Shown in pieces: positions 56,503-64,000 of a DNA stretch of 64,000 nt. The translations under genes and the position numbers were made by a program. The notes under the pieces were generated by a model. That model worked only from the letters and a program-made list of their open reading frames with translations. It had not been told where the DNA came from and did not search any database. The first letter of the stretch is position 1; every line of letters starts with the position of its first letter. Origin of the DNA: Pseudomonadota bacterium (GTDB lineage Bacteria; Pseudomonadota; Alphaproteobacteria; Rhizobiales; Xanthobacteraceae); assembly GCA_018971625.1 (NCBI GenBank), contig JAGXAJ010000005.1, forward strand, positions 30,077-94,076, written 5' to 3'.

Positions 56503-58230
56503 TCAGTTGCCTTTGTTGCGTGTCCCGTACCCCAAAGAGGGACGTGTCATGATCGTCGCGAACGTTGGGTGCGGGATGCGGTGGACGCGACAGCGTCGTC
56601 GCGCGCTTTGCGCGCGGACGAGCGATGCTGAAGCGGACGGCGAAGTCGTATGGTCCGGACGCCCCGACGCTGGCGTCAAGTCGCGCGGAATTTTCTGCGC
56701 GGCGAACGGTGACAAAAAAGCCCGGTCACCGCGGAGAGCACGAAGGAAACCGTTAAAACCATTGCGCAGGAAATGCCGGATGATTCCGGTGGACCTGTGG
56801 TGACTTACGCGCGTGCTTTCTACACTACACGCGCGGCTGCGGGTGCATCGAGCGCCCGGCACTTCCTGCACCCTCTTTCTTTTTAGGGCGAAAGTTTTTG
56901 CAAGACTCGGACGAATGCTGTCGCGAGAACGCGATATTGTGTCTTGTCGTCCCCGCGCAGGCGGGGGCCCAGTATTCCGGGATGCCTGTGATGAAGTCGA
57001 TCGCGCAAAGCGTACTGGATGCCCGCCTTCGCGGGCATGACGAGAGAGAATCACGAGGTCGGGATATTTCTGCTCGCGCGCACCCTCGCAACATATCGCT
57101 TCGCATCCTGCGCAATCCGTCGCGCTTCGATGCCGATCTCCCGCAATTGTCCGGTCACGGAGGTGATATGGCCACAGAAATAAAGCCCGATGGCCACAGA
57201 AATAAAGCCCGGACGCGGCGGTTGCCCGTCCGGTCACGCGCGGCATGCCGTGCGCGTCGAACACGCCCTCCACCTCCGGAATCAAGCGGCGCAGATCGGG
57301 ACGAAAACCGGTCGCGAGAATAACGGCATCGAACCGCTCTTCACGCGCGGCAGTGAACACGACGCCATCCGGCGTGAAGCAATCGATGCCGCCGCGTATC
57401 CTGATCGAGCCATCCCGGATCCTAGCCAGCGTCCCGACGTCGATCAGCGGCACGCGACCATTTTCTTCGATCATCTGAAGCGGCCCCCTAGCGGCGCCCT
57501 GCAATCCGAGTTTTTCGATCGAGCCTGTCGCAAGTCGCAGGATCGGCGCGTTGATCGTATCGACGAAACGTGCGGGCAGATGTCGGTACAGGATCGCCCA
57601 CAACAAAATCGGAAAACCGAGCAAGTCGCGCGGCAGGACCTGGACCGGACCGCGCACCGCGAGCGCCACGTCGATGCCGGCATTGGCGAGGTCAAGCGCG
57701 ATCTCGCCGCCCGAATTGCCGAAGCCGACCACGAGCACGCGCTTGCCGGCATAAAGCGACGGATTGCGATAGTCGCTGCTGTGGATGACGGAGCCCCGGT
57801 AATTGTCCGAATCGGGCCATGCCGGCCGATAGGGTGCATCGGCGATGCCGGTGGCGACCACCATCACCGGCGCCGATCTCGGCCGCTGCCCCGTTTCCGC
57901 ACGCCATTGCCCGCCATCGCGCCGGATGTTCGATACCGTCGTGTTGAAGGCAGGCCGGATATCAAACCCCGCCGCATAGGCTTCGAGATAGTCGACCATC
58001 TGCGCGCGGGACGGATAGGCCGGATAGCTTTCCGGCATCGCCATCCCGGGCAGACCGGAATGCCTTCGGTCCGTATGCAAATGAAGCCGATCGTAATGGC
58101 GCCGCCAGGCCGATCCGACCATGTCGGCCTTCTCCAACACGACGGCGGCAAGCCCGGCCTCCCGCATGGTCATGGCACAGGCAAGGCCCGCGGGACCGGC
58201 ACCGACGATGATCGCATCCGGGCTTTGCAA
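56503..58230 (-). CDS. Flavin-dependent oxidoreductase with frameshifted, repeat-derived C-terminus
   Basis: The first 350 residues are a normal FAD/NADP oxidoreductase of the YUCCA/CzcO-like FMO type: GAGPAGLACA, HLHTDRRHSGLPG, VVATGIADAP, GFGNSGGEIALDL and ILATGF. After SGLYFCGH a 22-bp tandem duplication shifts the frame, and about 190 unrelated Arg/Ser-rich residues follow, encoded by intergenic repeats. With one duplicate copy removed, the frame restores SGLYFCGHITSVTGQLREIG and then IEARRI, ending at a TGA at 57051, giving about 385 residues. The present product is probably non-functional or altered at the C-terminus. Confidence 0.85.
   Translation of the reverse strand: MQSPDAIIVGAGPAGLACAMTMREAGLAAVVLEKADMVGSAWRRHYDRLHLHTDRRHSGLPGMAMPESYPAYPSRAQMVDYLEAYAAGFDIRPAFNTTVSNIRRDGGQWRAETGQRPRSAPVMVVATGIADAPYRPAWPDSDNYRGSVIHSSDYRNPSLYAGKRVLVVGFGNSGGEIALDLANAGIDVALAVRGPVQVLPRDLLGFPILLWAILYRHLPARFVDTINAPILRLATGSIEKLGLQGAARGPLQMIEENGRVPLIDVGTLARIRDGSIRIRGGIDCFTPDGVVFTAAREERFDAVILATGFRPDLRRLIPEVEGVFDAHGMPRVTGRATAASGLYFCGHRALFLWPYHLRDRTIAGDRHRSATDCAGCEAICCEGAREQKYPDLVILSRHAREGGHPVRFARSTSSQASRNTGPPPARGRQDTISRSRDSIRPSLAKTFALKRKRVQEVPGARCTRSRACSVESTRVSHHRSTGIIRHFLRNGFNGFLRALRGDRAFLSPFAAQKIPRDLTPASGRPDHTTSPSASASLVRAQSARRRCRVHRIPHPTFATIMTRPSLGYGTRNKGN
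56520..56935. repeat. Large dispersed repeat, Bradyrhizobium type
   Basis: Phrases such as GACGCCCCGACGCTGGCGTC and GGTCACCGCGGAGAGCACGA are familiar to me from a repeat of several hundred bases found in many Bradyrhizobium genomes. I place the limits only roughly. It supplies most of the aberrant tail of the frameshifted oxidoreductase. Confidence 0.5.
56944..57043. repeat. Rhizobial palindromic repeat element
   Basis: CGTCCCCGCGCAGGCGGGGG at the left and GCCCGCCTTCGCGGGCATGA at the right form mirrored hairpins, with AGTA/TACT pairs inside. The overall element is an imperfect inverted repeat of about 100 bp. It lies just downstream of the ancestral stop (57051) of the flavoprotein gene. Confidence 0.75.
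57168..57211. repeat. 22-bp perfect tandem duplication inside the flavoprotein gene
   Basis: The 22-bp unit starting ATGGCCACAGAAATAAAGCC occurs at 57168-57189 and again at 57190-57211 with no mismatch. Because 22 is not a multiple of three, it changes the reading frame. Perfect identity suggests a very recent event or an assembly artefact. Confidence 0.95.
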
Positions 58231-58254
58231 CCTGCCTTCCGCCGATGGGTCGGG

Positions 58255-59373
58255 CTATTTGCCCCACACCTCGTTGGCGACCTCGACCGCCAACCGCAGC
58301 TTCGCCCACTGCTCGTCCTCGGTCAGGTTGTTGCCTTCCTCGGTCGAGGCGAATCCGCATTGCGGCGACAGCGCGAGCTGCTCGAGCGGGGTAAATCTGG
58401 CGGCTTCTTCCAGTCGGCGCTTGATATCGTCCTTTTTTTCCAGCGCACCGGTCTTCGAGGTGATGAGGCCGAGCACCACGACCTTGTTGCCCCTGGGCAG
58501 ATAGCGGAGCGGCTCGAAGCCGCCGGCGCGATCGGAATCATATTCCAGGAAATAGCCGTTGTAATTGGTGCCGGCCAGCAGGGTCTCGGCCACCGGCTCG
58601 TAGCCGCCGGACGAAATCCAGGTCGAGCGGAAATTGCCGCGGCAGACATGCGTCGTGATCGCCATGTCCGCCGGACGATCGGCAATCGCGTAATTGATGA
58701 TGCGCGTATAGATTTCCGGCAGGCCATCGGGATTGTCGCCGCGCTCGCGGCACTTCCGCAATTCATCCGGCGAGCAGAGATAGGCCCACACGTTGTCATC
58801 GAACTGCAGATATCGGCACCCGGCGTCGTAGAATGCCTTGACCGCCTTGCGGTAGGTCTTGCCGAGATCCGCATAGAACGACTCGAGATCGGGATAGACC
58901 TCTTTCGAGATCAGCTTGCGTCCGCTCCGGAAGTGCAGCACGGCGGGGGACGGGATCGTCATCTTCGCCGTGACATGGGCGATGTCGCATTTTTTCTTCA
59001 AAAATTTGAAGTGCGCGAGCATCGGATGGTCGGCCGGAAAATCCAGCTTGCCGATCACACGGACCGCGTCGTGGCGGGTCTGAACGCCGGCGAACTGAAT
59101 GCCTTCGCCGGGGTGGAACAATTCGCAACCGGTGAGATGGCTAAGGAAGTCGAAATGCCACCAGGAGCGGCGGAATTCGCCGTCGGTGGCGAGCTTCAGC
59201 CCGGTAGACGCCTGCCTGTGCACGACTTTTTCGATCTCGAGGTCTTCGGCCTTGCGCAACTCGTCAGCCGAGATCGCACCGTTTTCCAGCCTGGCGCGCA
59301 CTTGCTTGATACGCGGCGGCTGCAACAGGCTGCCGACCTCATCGGCGCGGAACGGTGCTGTGGCTCGCTGCAT
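58255..59373 (-). CDS. MetE-like cobalamin-independent methionine synthase family protein (C-terminal domain type)
   Basis: The 372-residue protein is a UROD/MetE-like barrel without the N-terminal MetE half, as in YxjG/YxjH. Zinc-site candidates are His and Cys in ITTHVCRGN and Cys in LSPQCGFAS; DEVGSLLQP is near the start and FDDNVWAYL in the middle. It could methylate homocysteine from a small methyl donor. With ahcY and metK on the same strand it would close a methyl cycle. ATG at 59373 with GGAG is used; it lies 24 bp before the flavoprotein gene. Confidence 0.88.
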   Translation of the reverse strand: MQRATAPFRADEVGSLLQPPRIKQVRARLENGAISADELRKAEDLEIEKVVHRQASTGLKLATDGEFRRSWWHFDFLSHLTGCELFHPGEGIQFAGVQTRHDAVRVIGKLDFPADHPMLAHFKFLKKKCDIAHVTAKMTIPSPAVLHFRSGRKLISKEVYPDLESFYADLGKTYRKAVKAFYDAGCRYLQFDDNVWAYLCSPDELRKCRERGDNPDGLPEIYTRIINYAIADRPADMAITTHVCRGNFRSTWISSGGYEPVAETLLAGTNYNGYFLEYDSDRAGGFEPLRYLPRGNKVVVLGLITSKTGALEKKDDIKRRLEEAARFTPLEQLALSPQCGFASTEEGNNLTEDEQWAKLRLAVEVANEVWGK

Positions 59374-59594
59374 GGTCGTAAACTCCGGAGATTTTCTCAA
59401 TGTATCTTCAAGCGCAGTAACCGCACGAAGAAACCGCGTTCGCACGAGCAACAGGTCAGCGAAACGATCGTTTATGGTATAAAAATACCTTTGATTTCAT
59501 TTAACCCACCTTGCAATTTGCCGTATTCTCATACGACCAACCGTGGCCGCGACAAGCATGCTATTTGCCTAAGGCAGGCTCAGACACTTCGTAA

Positions 59595-59876
59595 ATGCCA
59601 GTTCGTTACCGCCATCTCGTCGCCGTCGCGGCCCTCGCGTTCCTCGCGGGCGGCCTGAGCGGCTGCGGGACCATCAATGAAAAGCTCGCGGACGGGATGG
59701 CCGACTATGTCCCGCAATGGCTCGGCGGCTTGCCGGCGGACGCCCCACCGCGGCCTGGCACAGCGAAATACGATGAATTCATGAAAGAGCGGGAACGTAA
59801 GCGGCTGGAACTCGCAGTCAAGGACGATGCCAGCAATCCGACGACATCGTCGTCCGGACTCGGCGCCGTGCATTGA
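59595..59876 (+). CDS. Small lipoprotein, unknown function
   Basis: The 93-residue protein has a lipoprotein signal peptide with lipobox LSGC (Cys at about residue 24). A short mature part follows with WLGGLPADAPPRPGTAKYDE and a charged KERERKR stretch. I remember similar conserved lipoproteins in Bradyrhizobium. It converges with the decayed purU gene. Confidence 0.8.
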   Translation: MPVRYRHLVAVAALAFLAGGLSGCGTINEKLADGMADYVPQWLGGLPADAPPRPGTAKYDEFMKERERKRLELAVKDDASNPTTSSSGLGAVH

Positions 59877-59888
59877 GCGCGTTCGGGC

Positions 59889-60743
59889 CTAACCCATGAA
59901 TGCCACCACCGCTTTGCGGCCGGTGGGTAACACGCGGTCATCGAGATGGTGGCGCATTGCCCGCGCCAGCACCCGACGTGTTCTATATAGCGTCCCTTCA
60001 AGGTCTTCCGGCGTATCGCGGTGGCTGATGCGCTCGGCATTCTAGTCGATGATCGGCCCTTCGTCGAGCGCGCTGGTGACGTATTGGGCAGTAGCACCGA
60101 TCAATTTGACGCCACGCTCATGTGCCTGGTGATAGGGCCGCGCGCCCTTGAAGCCCGGCAGGAACGAGTGATGGATGTTGATGCAGCGCCCGGACAGTTT
60201 TGCCGACATCTCATCCGACAGGATCTGCATGTAGCGCGCGAGCACCACCAGATCGGTGTCGGTCCGGCCGACCAGATTCCAGATCGCGGTCTCCTGCTCG
60301 CGCTTCGTGTCCTTTGTGACGGACAGGAAGTGGAACGGGATCTCGCCGAAATCGAGATTCCCGTAAGTTTCCCGCGGATGGTTCAAAACGATTGCCGTCG
60401 GAATCAACTCGCCGGCGCGCCAGCGATAGAGGATATCGGCGAGGCAATGATCGGATTTCGAGGCCAGCAACATCACCCGGCGGCGCGTGGCACGGTCGCG
60501 CATCTGCCACTCCATACCGAAGCGGTCGGCGATCACCGCAAATCCGGTCTGCAGGGATGGAAAATTAGCCGCAAGATCAGCCGCGTCGAATACCACCCGC
60601 ATGAAAAAATGCATGGTCTCGACGTCATTGAACTATTGGGCGTCGAGGATATTCTGCCCGTTGGACCAGAAACGTCGACACTGCGGAAACGATGCCGGGG
60701 CGGTTGGCGCGGGATAGCGTCAGGACGAATTGATGGTCGGACA
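59889..60743 (-). pseudogene. purU: Formyltetrahydrofolate deformylase, inactivated
   Basis: A full-length 285-codon purU can be read: an ACT-like N-terminus (MSDHQFVLTLSRANRPGIVS), then GQNILDAQ, and a formyltransferase domain with [10 protein letters not shown] and [13 protein letters not shown]. It contains one extra base near 60667 (G in TTTCTGG), a TAG at 60635-60633 replacing the second Gln of DAQQFND, and a TAG at 60044-60042 replacing Gln in GPIIDQNAERI. The C-terminal region to the stop at 59889 remains in frame. Three independent lesions make it a true pseudogene, with otherwise little decay, so inactivation looks recent. Confidence 0.88.
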
Positions 60744-60916
60744 TCGAGTTCTGGTTTCGGAGTTCGATTTCCTGGGAAAGATCGGAGCCTGGAATCGCGG
60801 CCCTGCTCTATCACCCGCGGCGGTCTTGCGCCGATCCCGGTTGGCTAAGATGAACAGACGGGGACGATTGGCGTTAGAATAGTTCAGTTGCAGCAAGGTC
60901 ACACCAGAACAAGGTC

Positions 60917-61762
60917 ATGGCGGACAAACTGAACGGCTATCGCATTCTCATCATGGAAACGCGCGAAGAAGCGCAGTTCTCCCGTCTGCTGGCCGAACAG
61001 GGCGCGGACGTATTGCAATGTCCGATGTTCACCATCCAGGACCCACCAGACGCCGCGCCGATCGAGGGTTGGATCAGGCGTTTCATTGAGGTGCCCTGCG
61101 ACGATCTGGTGCTGTTGACAGGCGAAGGGCTGCGGCGGCTGATCAAAGTCGGGCGACGGCTCGACGTCAATAATGACTTCGTCGCCGCACTCGACAAGGC
61201 ACGAAAATTCGCGCGAGGGCCGAAGCCCGGCAAGGCACTGCGCGAGATTGGCCTTGAGCCGCAGGCCACCACGGAAAAGCCGACGTCCGAAGGTATCGCC
61301 GAGATGCTGTCACATGTCGATCTGTCGGGCCATCGCGTCGGCTTGCAGCTTTATCCGGACAAGGACCACGGCAAGCTGATCGGGGCGATCGTGGCGCAAG
61401 GTGCCAATGTCGACACTGTATTGCCTTACGTCTACGACGCGCAGACTGCCGATGCCAATATCGTCACTGCGATCGAAGAGATGGCGCAAGGCCGCATCGA
61501 CGTCATTGCCTTGACAAGTTCAGGCCAGGTTCGTCGACTGATCGAGATCGCTAGGTCACACGGCTGCGAGGTGCGACTACGCGAGGGGCTGGCCCATACG
61601 ACAATCGCAGCGGTCGGACCGGTGGTATGCGATGAGCTCAAGTCCTATGGACTGCGCACCGACATCACGCCCGCCAATGAGGCCTATTTCATGAAGCCGC
61701 TGATCTCGGCGATGGCCGCAGCCCTCGGCAAAGCCGCGCCGCGCTCGGCGGCGCCGCATTGA
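60917..61762 (+). CDS. hemD: Uroporphyrinogen-III synthase family protein
   Basis: The 281-residue protein has the two-domain HemD fold: LNGYRILIMETREEAQFSRLL at the start, LLTGEGLRRL in the first domain, QLYPDKDHGKL at the hinge, and ALTSSGQVRRLIE and AAVGPVVCDELKSYGL in the second. It cyclises hydroxymethylbilane in tetrapyrrole synthesis. It is not next to other hem genes, so it may be a second copy linked to sirohaem or to another role. Confidence 0.85.
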   Translation: MADKLNGYRILIMETREEAQFSRLLAEQGADVLQCPMFTIQDPPDAAPIEGWIRRFIEVPCDDLVLLTGEGLRRLIKVGRRLDVNNDFVAALDKARKFARGPKPGKALREIGLEPQATTEKPTSEGIAEMLSHVDLSGHRVGLQLYPDKDHGKLIGAIVAQGANVDTVLPYVYDAQTADANIVTAIEEMAQGRIDVIALTSSGQVRRLIEIARSHGCEVRLREGLAHTTIAAVGPVVCDELKSYGLRTDITPANEAYFMKPLISAMAAALGKAAPRSAAPH

Positions 61763-61771
61763 AAAGAACCA

Positions 61772-64000
61772 TCAAGACGTCGCGCCGTCTCCCGCACGCT
61801 TTGCGCAGTATTCCTGCCAGATCGCCCGATACGCCGCTTCGGCTGCCCTCGTGTAGTTCTTGGTATTGCCCGATTGGCTCGCTAGAATCTTGGCGGACAA
61901 TCCCGCGCGCAGTTCGCTCAAATAATCGGGCTGCGTGGCATATTTGATCGCCCGCTCGGCATATTGGGATTCACTGTCGGTAACCCATTCGTGCAGGCCC
62001 GCCGAACAGAGGATCGCGCCGGCGGCGCGGCTCGCGTTGCTGTTGCCGAGTTTGGCCAGAACGGGAACGCCGGCATGCAGCGCCTCCCAGGTGCTGACGC
62101 CGCCGTTCATCGGAAATGGATCCAGGCAGATGTCGATCCCGGCATACGCCTCAAGGTGCTTCAGCCGGGTTGTAGGTCCCAGGCACAAAATTCGGTCTGG
62201 TGCCACACCTTGAGCCGCAAAGCGTTCCATCAGCCGCCGACGCACCGCGTCGTCGCCGAGCGCGCCGTGCTTGATCGTCAGTCTCGAATTCGGCACGGCC
62301 TGGAGAATCCCGGACCAGATCCTGATGGCGTCGGCCGATATCTTGTCCACCCGGTTGAATACCCCGAATGTCACGTAACCGTTGGTGAGGCACGGCGGCT
62401 GCAAAGCCGGCTTGAATGCCGCAGGCGGGGCATCGATCGTGATCAGGCACGGCAGGTCGTAGATCTTCTCCGCGAACAGATGACGTACCTCGGCCGGTGT
62501 CGATACCGGGTCGGAAAACATATAATCGATTTCCGGCATGCCGTCTCCGGTAGCGTGTCCCCATGCCGTCACCTGGACGGGTGCAGGCTTGCGGGCAAAT
62601 ACCCGCAGACGATGTCCTCCGGTGAAGCCCGACAAATCGACGAGAATGTCGATCTGATCGGATATGATCTGTTCGGCGAGCTGATCGTCGGTCAGGCGCC
62701 AGGCCTCGACCCATTTGTCGGCCACCCGCTGAAAATCGTCGGTAACCGAATCCCGCAGGCTGGTGCACGAATAACAGAAGATTTCGACGACCGACTTGTC
62801 ATGATTGCGCAACACGGGTCCGAACACAAACGCCGCGGAATGATCCCTGAAATCGGCCGACACATAGCCGATCCTCAGCCGGCGATTGGGATCGCGGACA
62901 TTTTGCAATCGCTCCGCAGGTATCTTGGGGACCTTGGATCCGATCTGAACCCACCATTGCTTGCGAACCTGCTGATGCTCTGGAAATTCCGCGCGCGGGT
63001 GGAAATCGAGCGCGAAGATCTTTCGGGTGATGGTGCCCTCATTGTCGGGCTGCATGGCCAGCGCCCGATCGTACAGCTCGATCGCTTCATCGATCTTGCC
63101 TTGATGCGCTATACATTGGGCAAGAGCCGTGAGCGCCTCGACCGACCGCGGATCGCTGCGGACGGCTCTCTGGCAAAGGTCCGTTGCTTCAGACAGCCTG
63201 CCAGAGCTGATCACCAGCCGGGCGTGGCCGAGCAGCGCGGCTTCTAGATCGGGGGCGATGGCGCGCGCCTTGCTATAGTGCTCGAATGCACCATCGATGT
63301 CGCCAATCTCCCCGAGCGCGCGGGCGCGATTAGCCAGCGCTTGTGGCAGGTCAGGCTTAAGCCGCATCGCCTGATCGAAGCTTGTCAGCGCTTCATCGAA
63401 ACGCTTCAGCTCGAGATAGGTCAGGCCGATGGCATTGTGAGCCAGGGCGTAGAGCGGCTTCATCTGAATGACACGTTCGAATGTCGCCAACGCCTCATCC
63501 AGCCGCCTGGCAAACAGTAAAGCGTTGCCGCGGTTGTAGACGGCGTCGATATAATCAGGCTTGTACGACAGCGCCCGATCGAAGGCCTGGATCGCACGCT
63601 CGGGAAGGTTCAGCTTGAACAGCGCATTGCCGAGATTGTTGAGCGCAATCGGGGAGTTCGGACGCAGCGCTATCGCCTTCTCGTAGCTCGCGCGAGCCTT
63701 CTCGATCTGCCCCATGTCAGACTGGACCACGCCCAGATTGCTGAGCAGTTCGGCCGACTTCGGGTCGACCTGCAGCGCCCGCTGCAGGATGGCCTCTGCC
63801 TCCACAAGCTCACCGGTATTCGATTTCGAAAGACCCAGCAGATGCAACGCATCGAAATGGTCGGGCAGATTCTCGAGCACCTGCAGGCAAAGCGCCTGCG
63901 CTTCACGCGCGATGCCCGCTTGGTGAAGCCTGAGCGCCTTGTCCAGGATCGGACCCGCGGCCTTTCGATGCTGCTTCCTGGCGCGCTCTCGTTGAAAGGC
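61772..64000 (-). CDS. TPR-domain O-GlcNAc transferase-like glycosyltransferase (5' end outside window)
   Basis: The frame is open to the window edge. The N-terminal half has at least eight tetratricopeptide repeats (patterns such as ALNNLGNALFKL and AVYNRGNALLF). The C-terminal half (from about residue 340) is an OGT/SPINDLY-type GT41 domain with RIGYVSADFRDHSAAF, DILVDLSGFTGGHRL, GVFNRVDKIS and LDPFPMNGGVSTWEALHAGVP. It probably glycosylates proteins with a UDP- or GDP-sugar. In bacteria related genes modify surface or flagellar proteins; the acceptor is unknown. Confidence 0.9.
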   Translation of the reverse strand, partial: AFQRERARKQHRKAAGPILDKALRLHQAGIAREAQALCLQVLENLPDHFDALHLLGLSKSNTGELVEAEAILQRALQVDPKSAELLSNLGVVQSDMGQIEKARASYEKAIALRPNSPIALNNLGNALFKLNLPERAIQAFDRALSYKPDYIDAVYNRGNALLFARRLDEALATFERVIQMKPLYALAHNAIGLTYLELKRFDEALTSFDQAMRLKPDLPQALANRARALGEIGDIDGAFEHYSKARAIAPDLEAALLGHARLVISSGRLSEATDLCQRAVRSDPRSVEALTALAQCIAHQGKIDEAIELYDRALAMQPDNEGTITRKIFALDFHPRAEFPEHQQVRKQWWVQIGSKVPKIPAERLQNVRDPNRRLRIGYVSADFRDHSAAFVFGPVLRNHDKSVVEIFCYSCTSLRDSVTDDFQRVADKWVEAWRLTDDQLAEQIISDQIDILVDLSGFTGGHRLRVFARKPAPVQVTAWGHATGDGMPEIDYMFSDPVSTPAEVRHLFAEKIYDLPCLITIDAPPAAFKPALQPPCLTNGYVTFGVFNRVDKISADAIRIWSGILQAVPNSRLTIKHGALGDDAVRRRLMERFAAQGVAPDRILCLGPTTRLKHLEAYAGIDICLDPFPMNGGVSTWEALHAGVPVLAKLGNSNASRAAGAILCSAGLHEWVTDSESQYAERAIKYATQPDYLSELRAGLSAKILASQSGNTKNYTRAAEAAYRAIWQEYCAKRAGDGATS

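Noticed and set aside
59374..59594. SAM or cobalamin riboswitch upstream of the MetE-like gene
   Set aside because: I found no recognisable consensus; only short AT-rich hairpins such as GGTATAAAAATACC.
57190..59658. An 822-codon open plus-strand frame
   Set aside because: It lies antisense to the MetE-like and flavoprotein genes, has Arg/His/Asp-rich shadow composition and no family motif. It is a by-product of high GC.

Overview
The window is high-GC alphaproteobacterial chromosome, most likely Bradyrhizobium or a close relative in the Nitrobacteraceae. The protein sequences, the codon bias and several dispersed intergenic repeat families that I remember from Bradyrhizobium genomes all point the same way. 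No tRNA, rRNA, CRISPR array, integrase or transposase was found. The DNA reads as core and surface-polysaccharide chromosome, not as an island. These taxonomic and family calls come from reading and memory; no database search was run.

Layout: 1-2553 is the 3' part of a giant coiled-coil gene, followed by a bidirectional terminator. 2648-5473 is an mlaE-mlaF-mlaD lipid-transport operon. 5569-9101 holds a dipeptide epimerase, an MFS transporter and an unknown Ala/Glu-rich protein. 9126-11275 holds a threonine dehydratase remnant and a coupled pair of metallophosphatase and GT4 glycosyltransferase. 11544-12730 holds thiD and a solo Lrp ligand-binding domain. 12954-16423 is an exported caspase, tandem DUF4399 and SUMF1 locus. 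17021-19858 is an EmrAB drug efflux pair. 20139-23070 has a CHRD protein and a solitary molybdenum hydroxylase large subunit.

23137-38723 is a large envelope polysaccharide region. It contains murJ, a sugar aminotransferase and oxidoreductase pair that resembles GnnB/GnnA, manC, a UDP-glucuronate epimerase, a flippase-like membrane protein, a WecA/MraY-type sugar-phosphate transferase, a nucleotide-sugar 4,6-dehydratase, an O-antigen ligase, hldE, hldD and waaF. Together these could supply GDP-mannose, UDP-GalA, UDP-diamino sugar and ADP-heptose for LPS. 38758-45053 is a signalling cluster with a CheB-CheR-PAS-HWE kinase, a translationally coupled Crp/Fnr regulator, a second CheB, a receiver protein and small helical proteins. 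45329-50194 has a GT4 enzyme, galE, an MsbA-type exporter and a fumarylacetoacetase-family protein. 50395-59373 holds a Baeyer-Villiger-type monooxygenase followed by a methyl-cycle group: ahcY, metK, an HTH-methyltransferase and a MetE-like protein. 59595-64000 holds a small lipoprotein, a dead purU, a HemD-like protein and a truncated-by-window TPR/OGT-type glycosyltransferase.

The most notable points are signs of recent gene decay and of repeat activity. A 22-bp tandem duplication frameshifts the flavoprotein gene near 57.2 kb, and its reading frame then runs into two dispersed repeats. purU carries two stop codons and a frameshift. A threonine dehydratase survives only as a C-terminal stump. 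Palindromic elements flank ahcY on both sides. No clearly new defence or mobile system was found. The exported caspase/DUF4399/SUMF1 locus and the HTH-methyltransferase beside metK are the best candidates for undescribed function.
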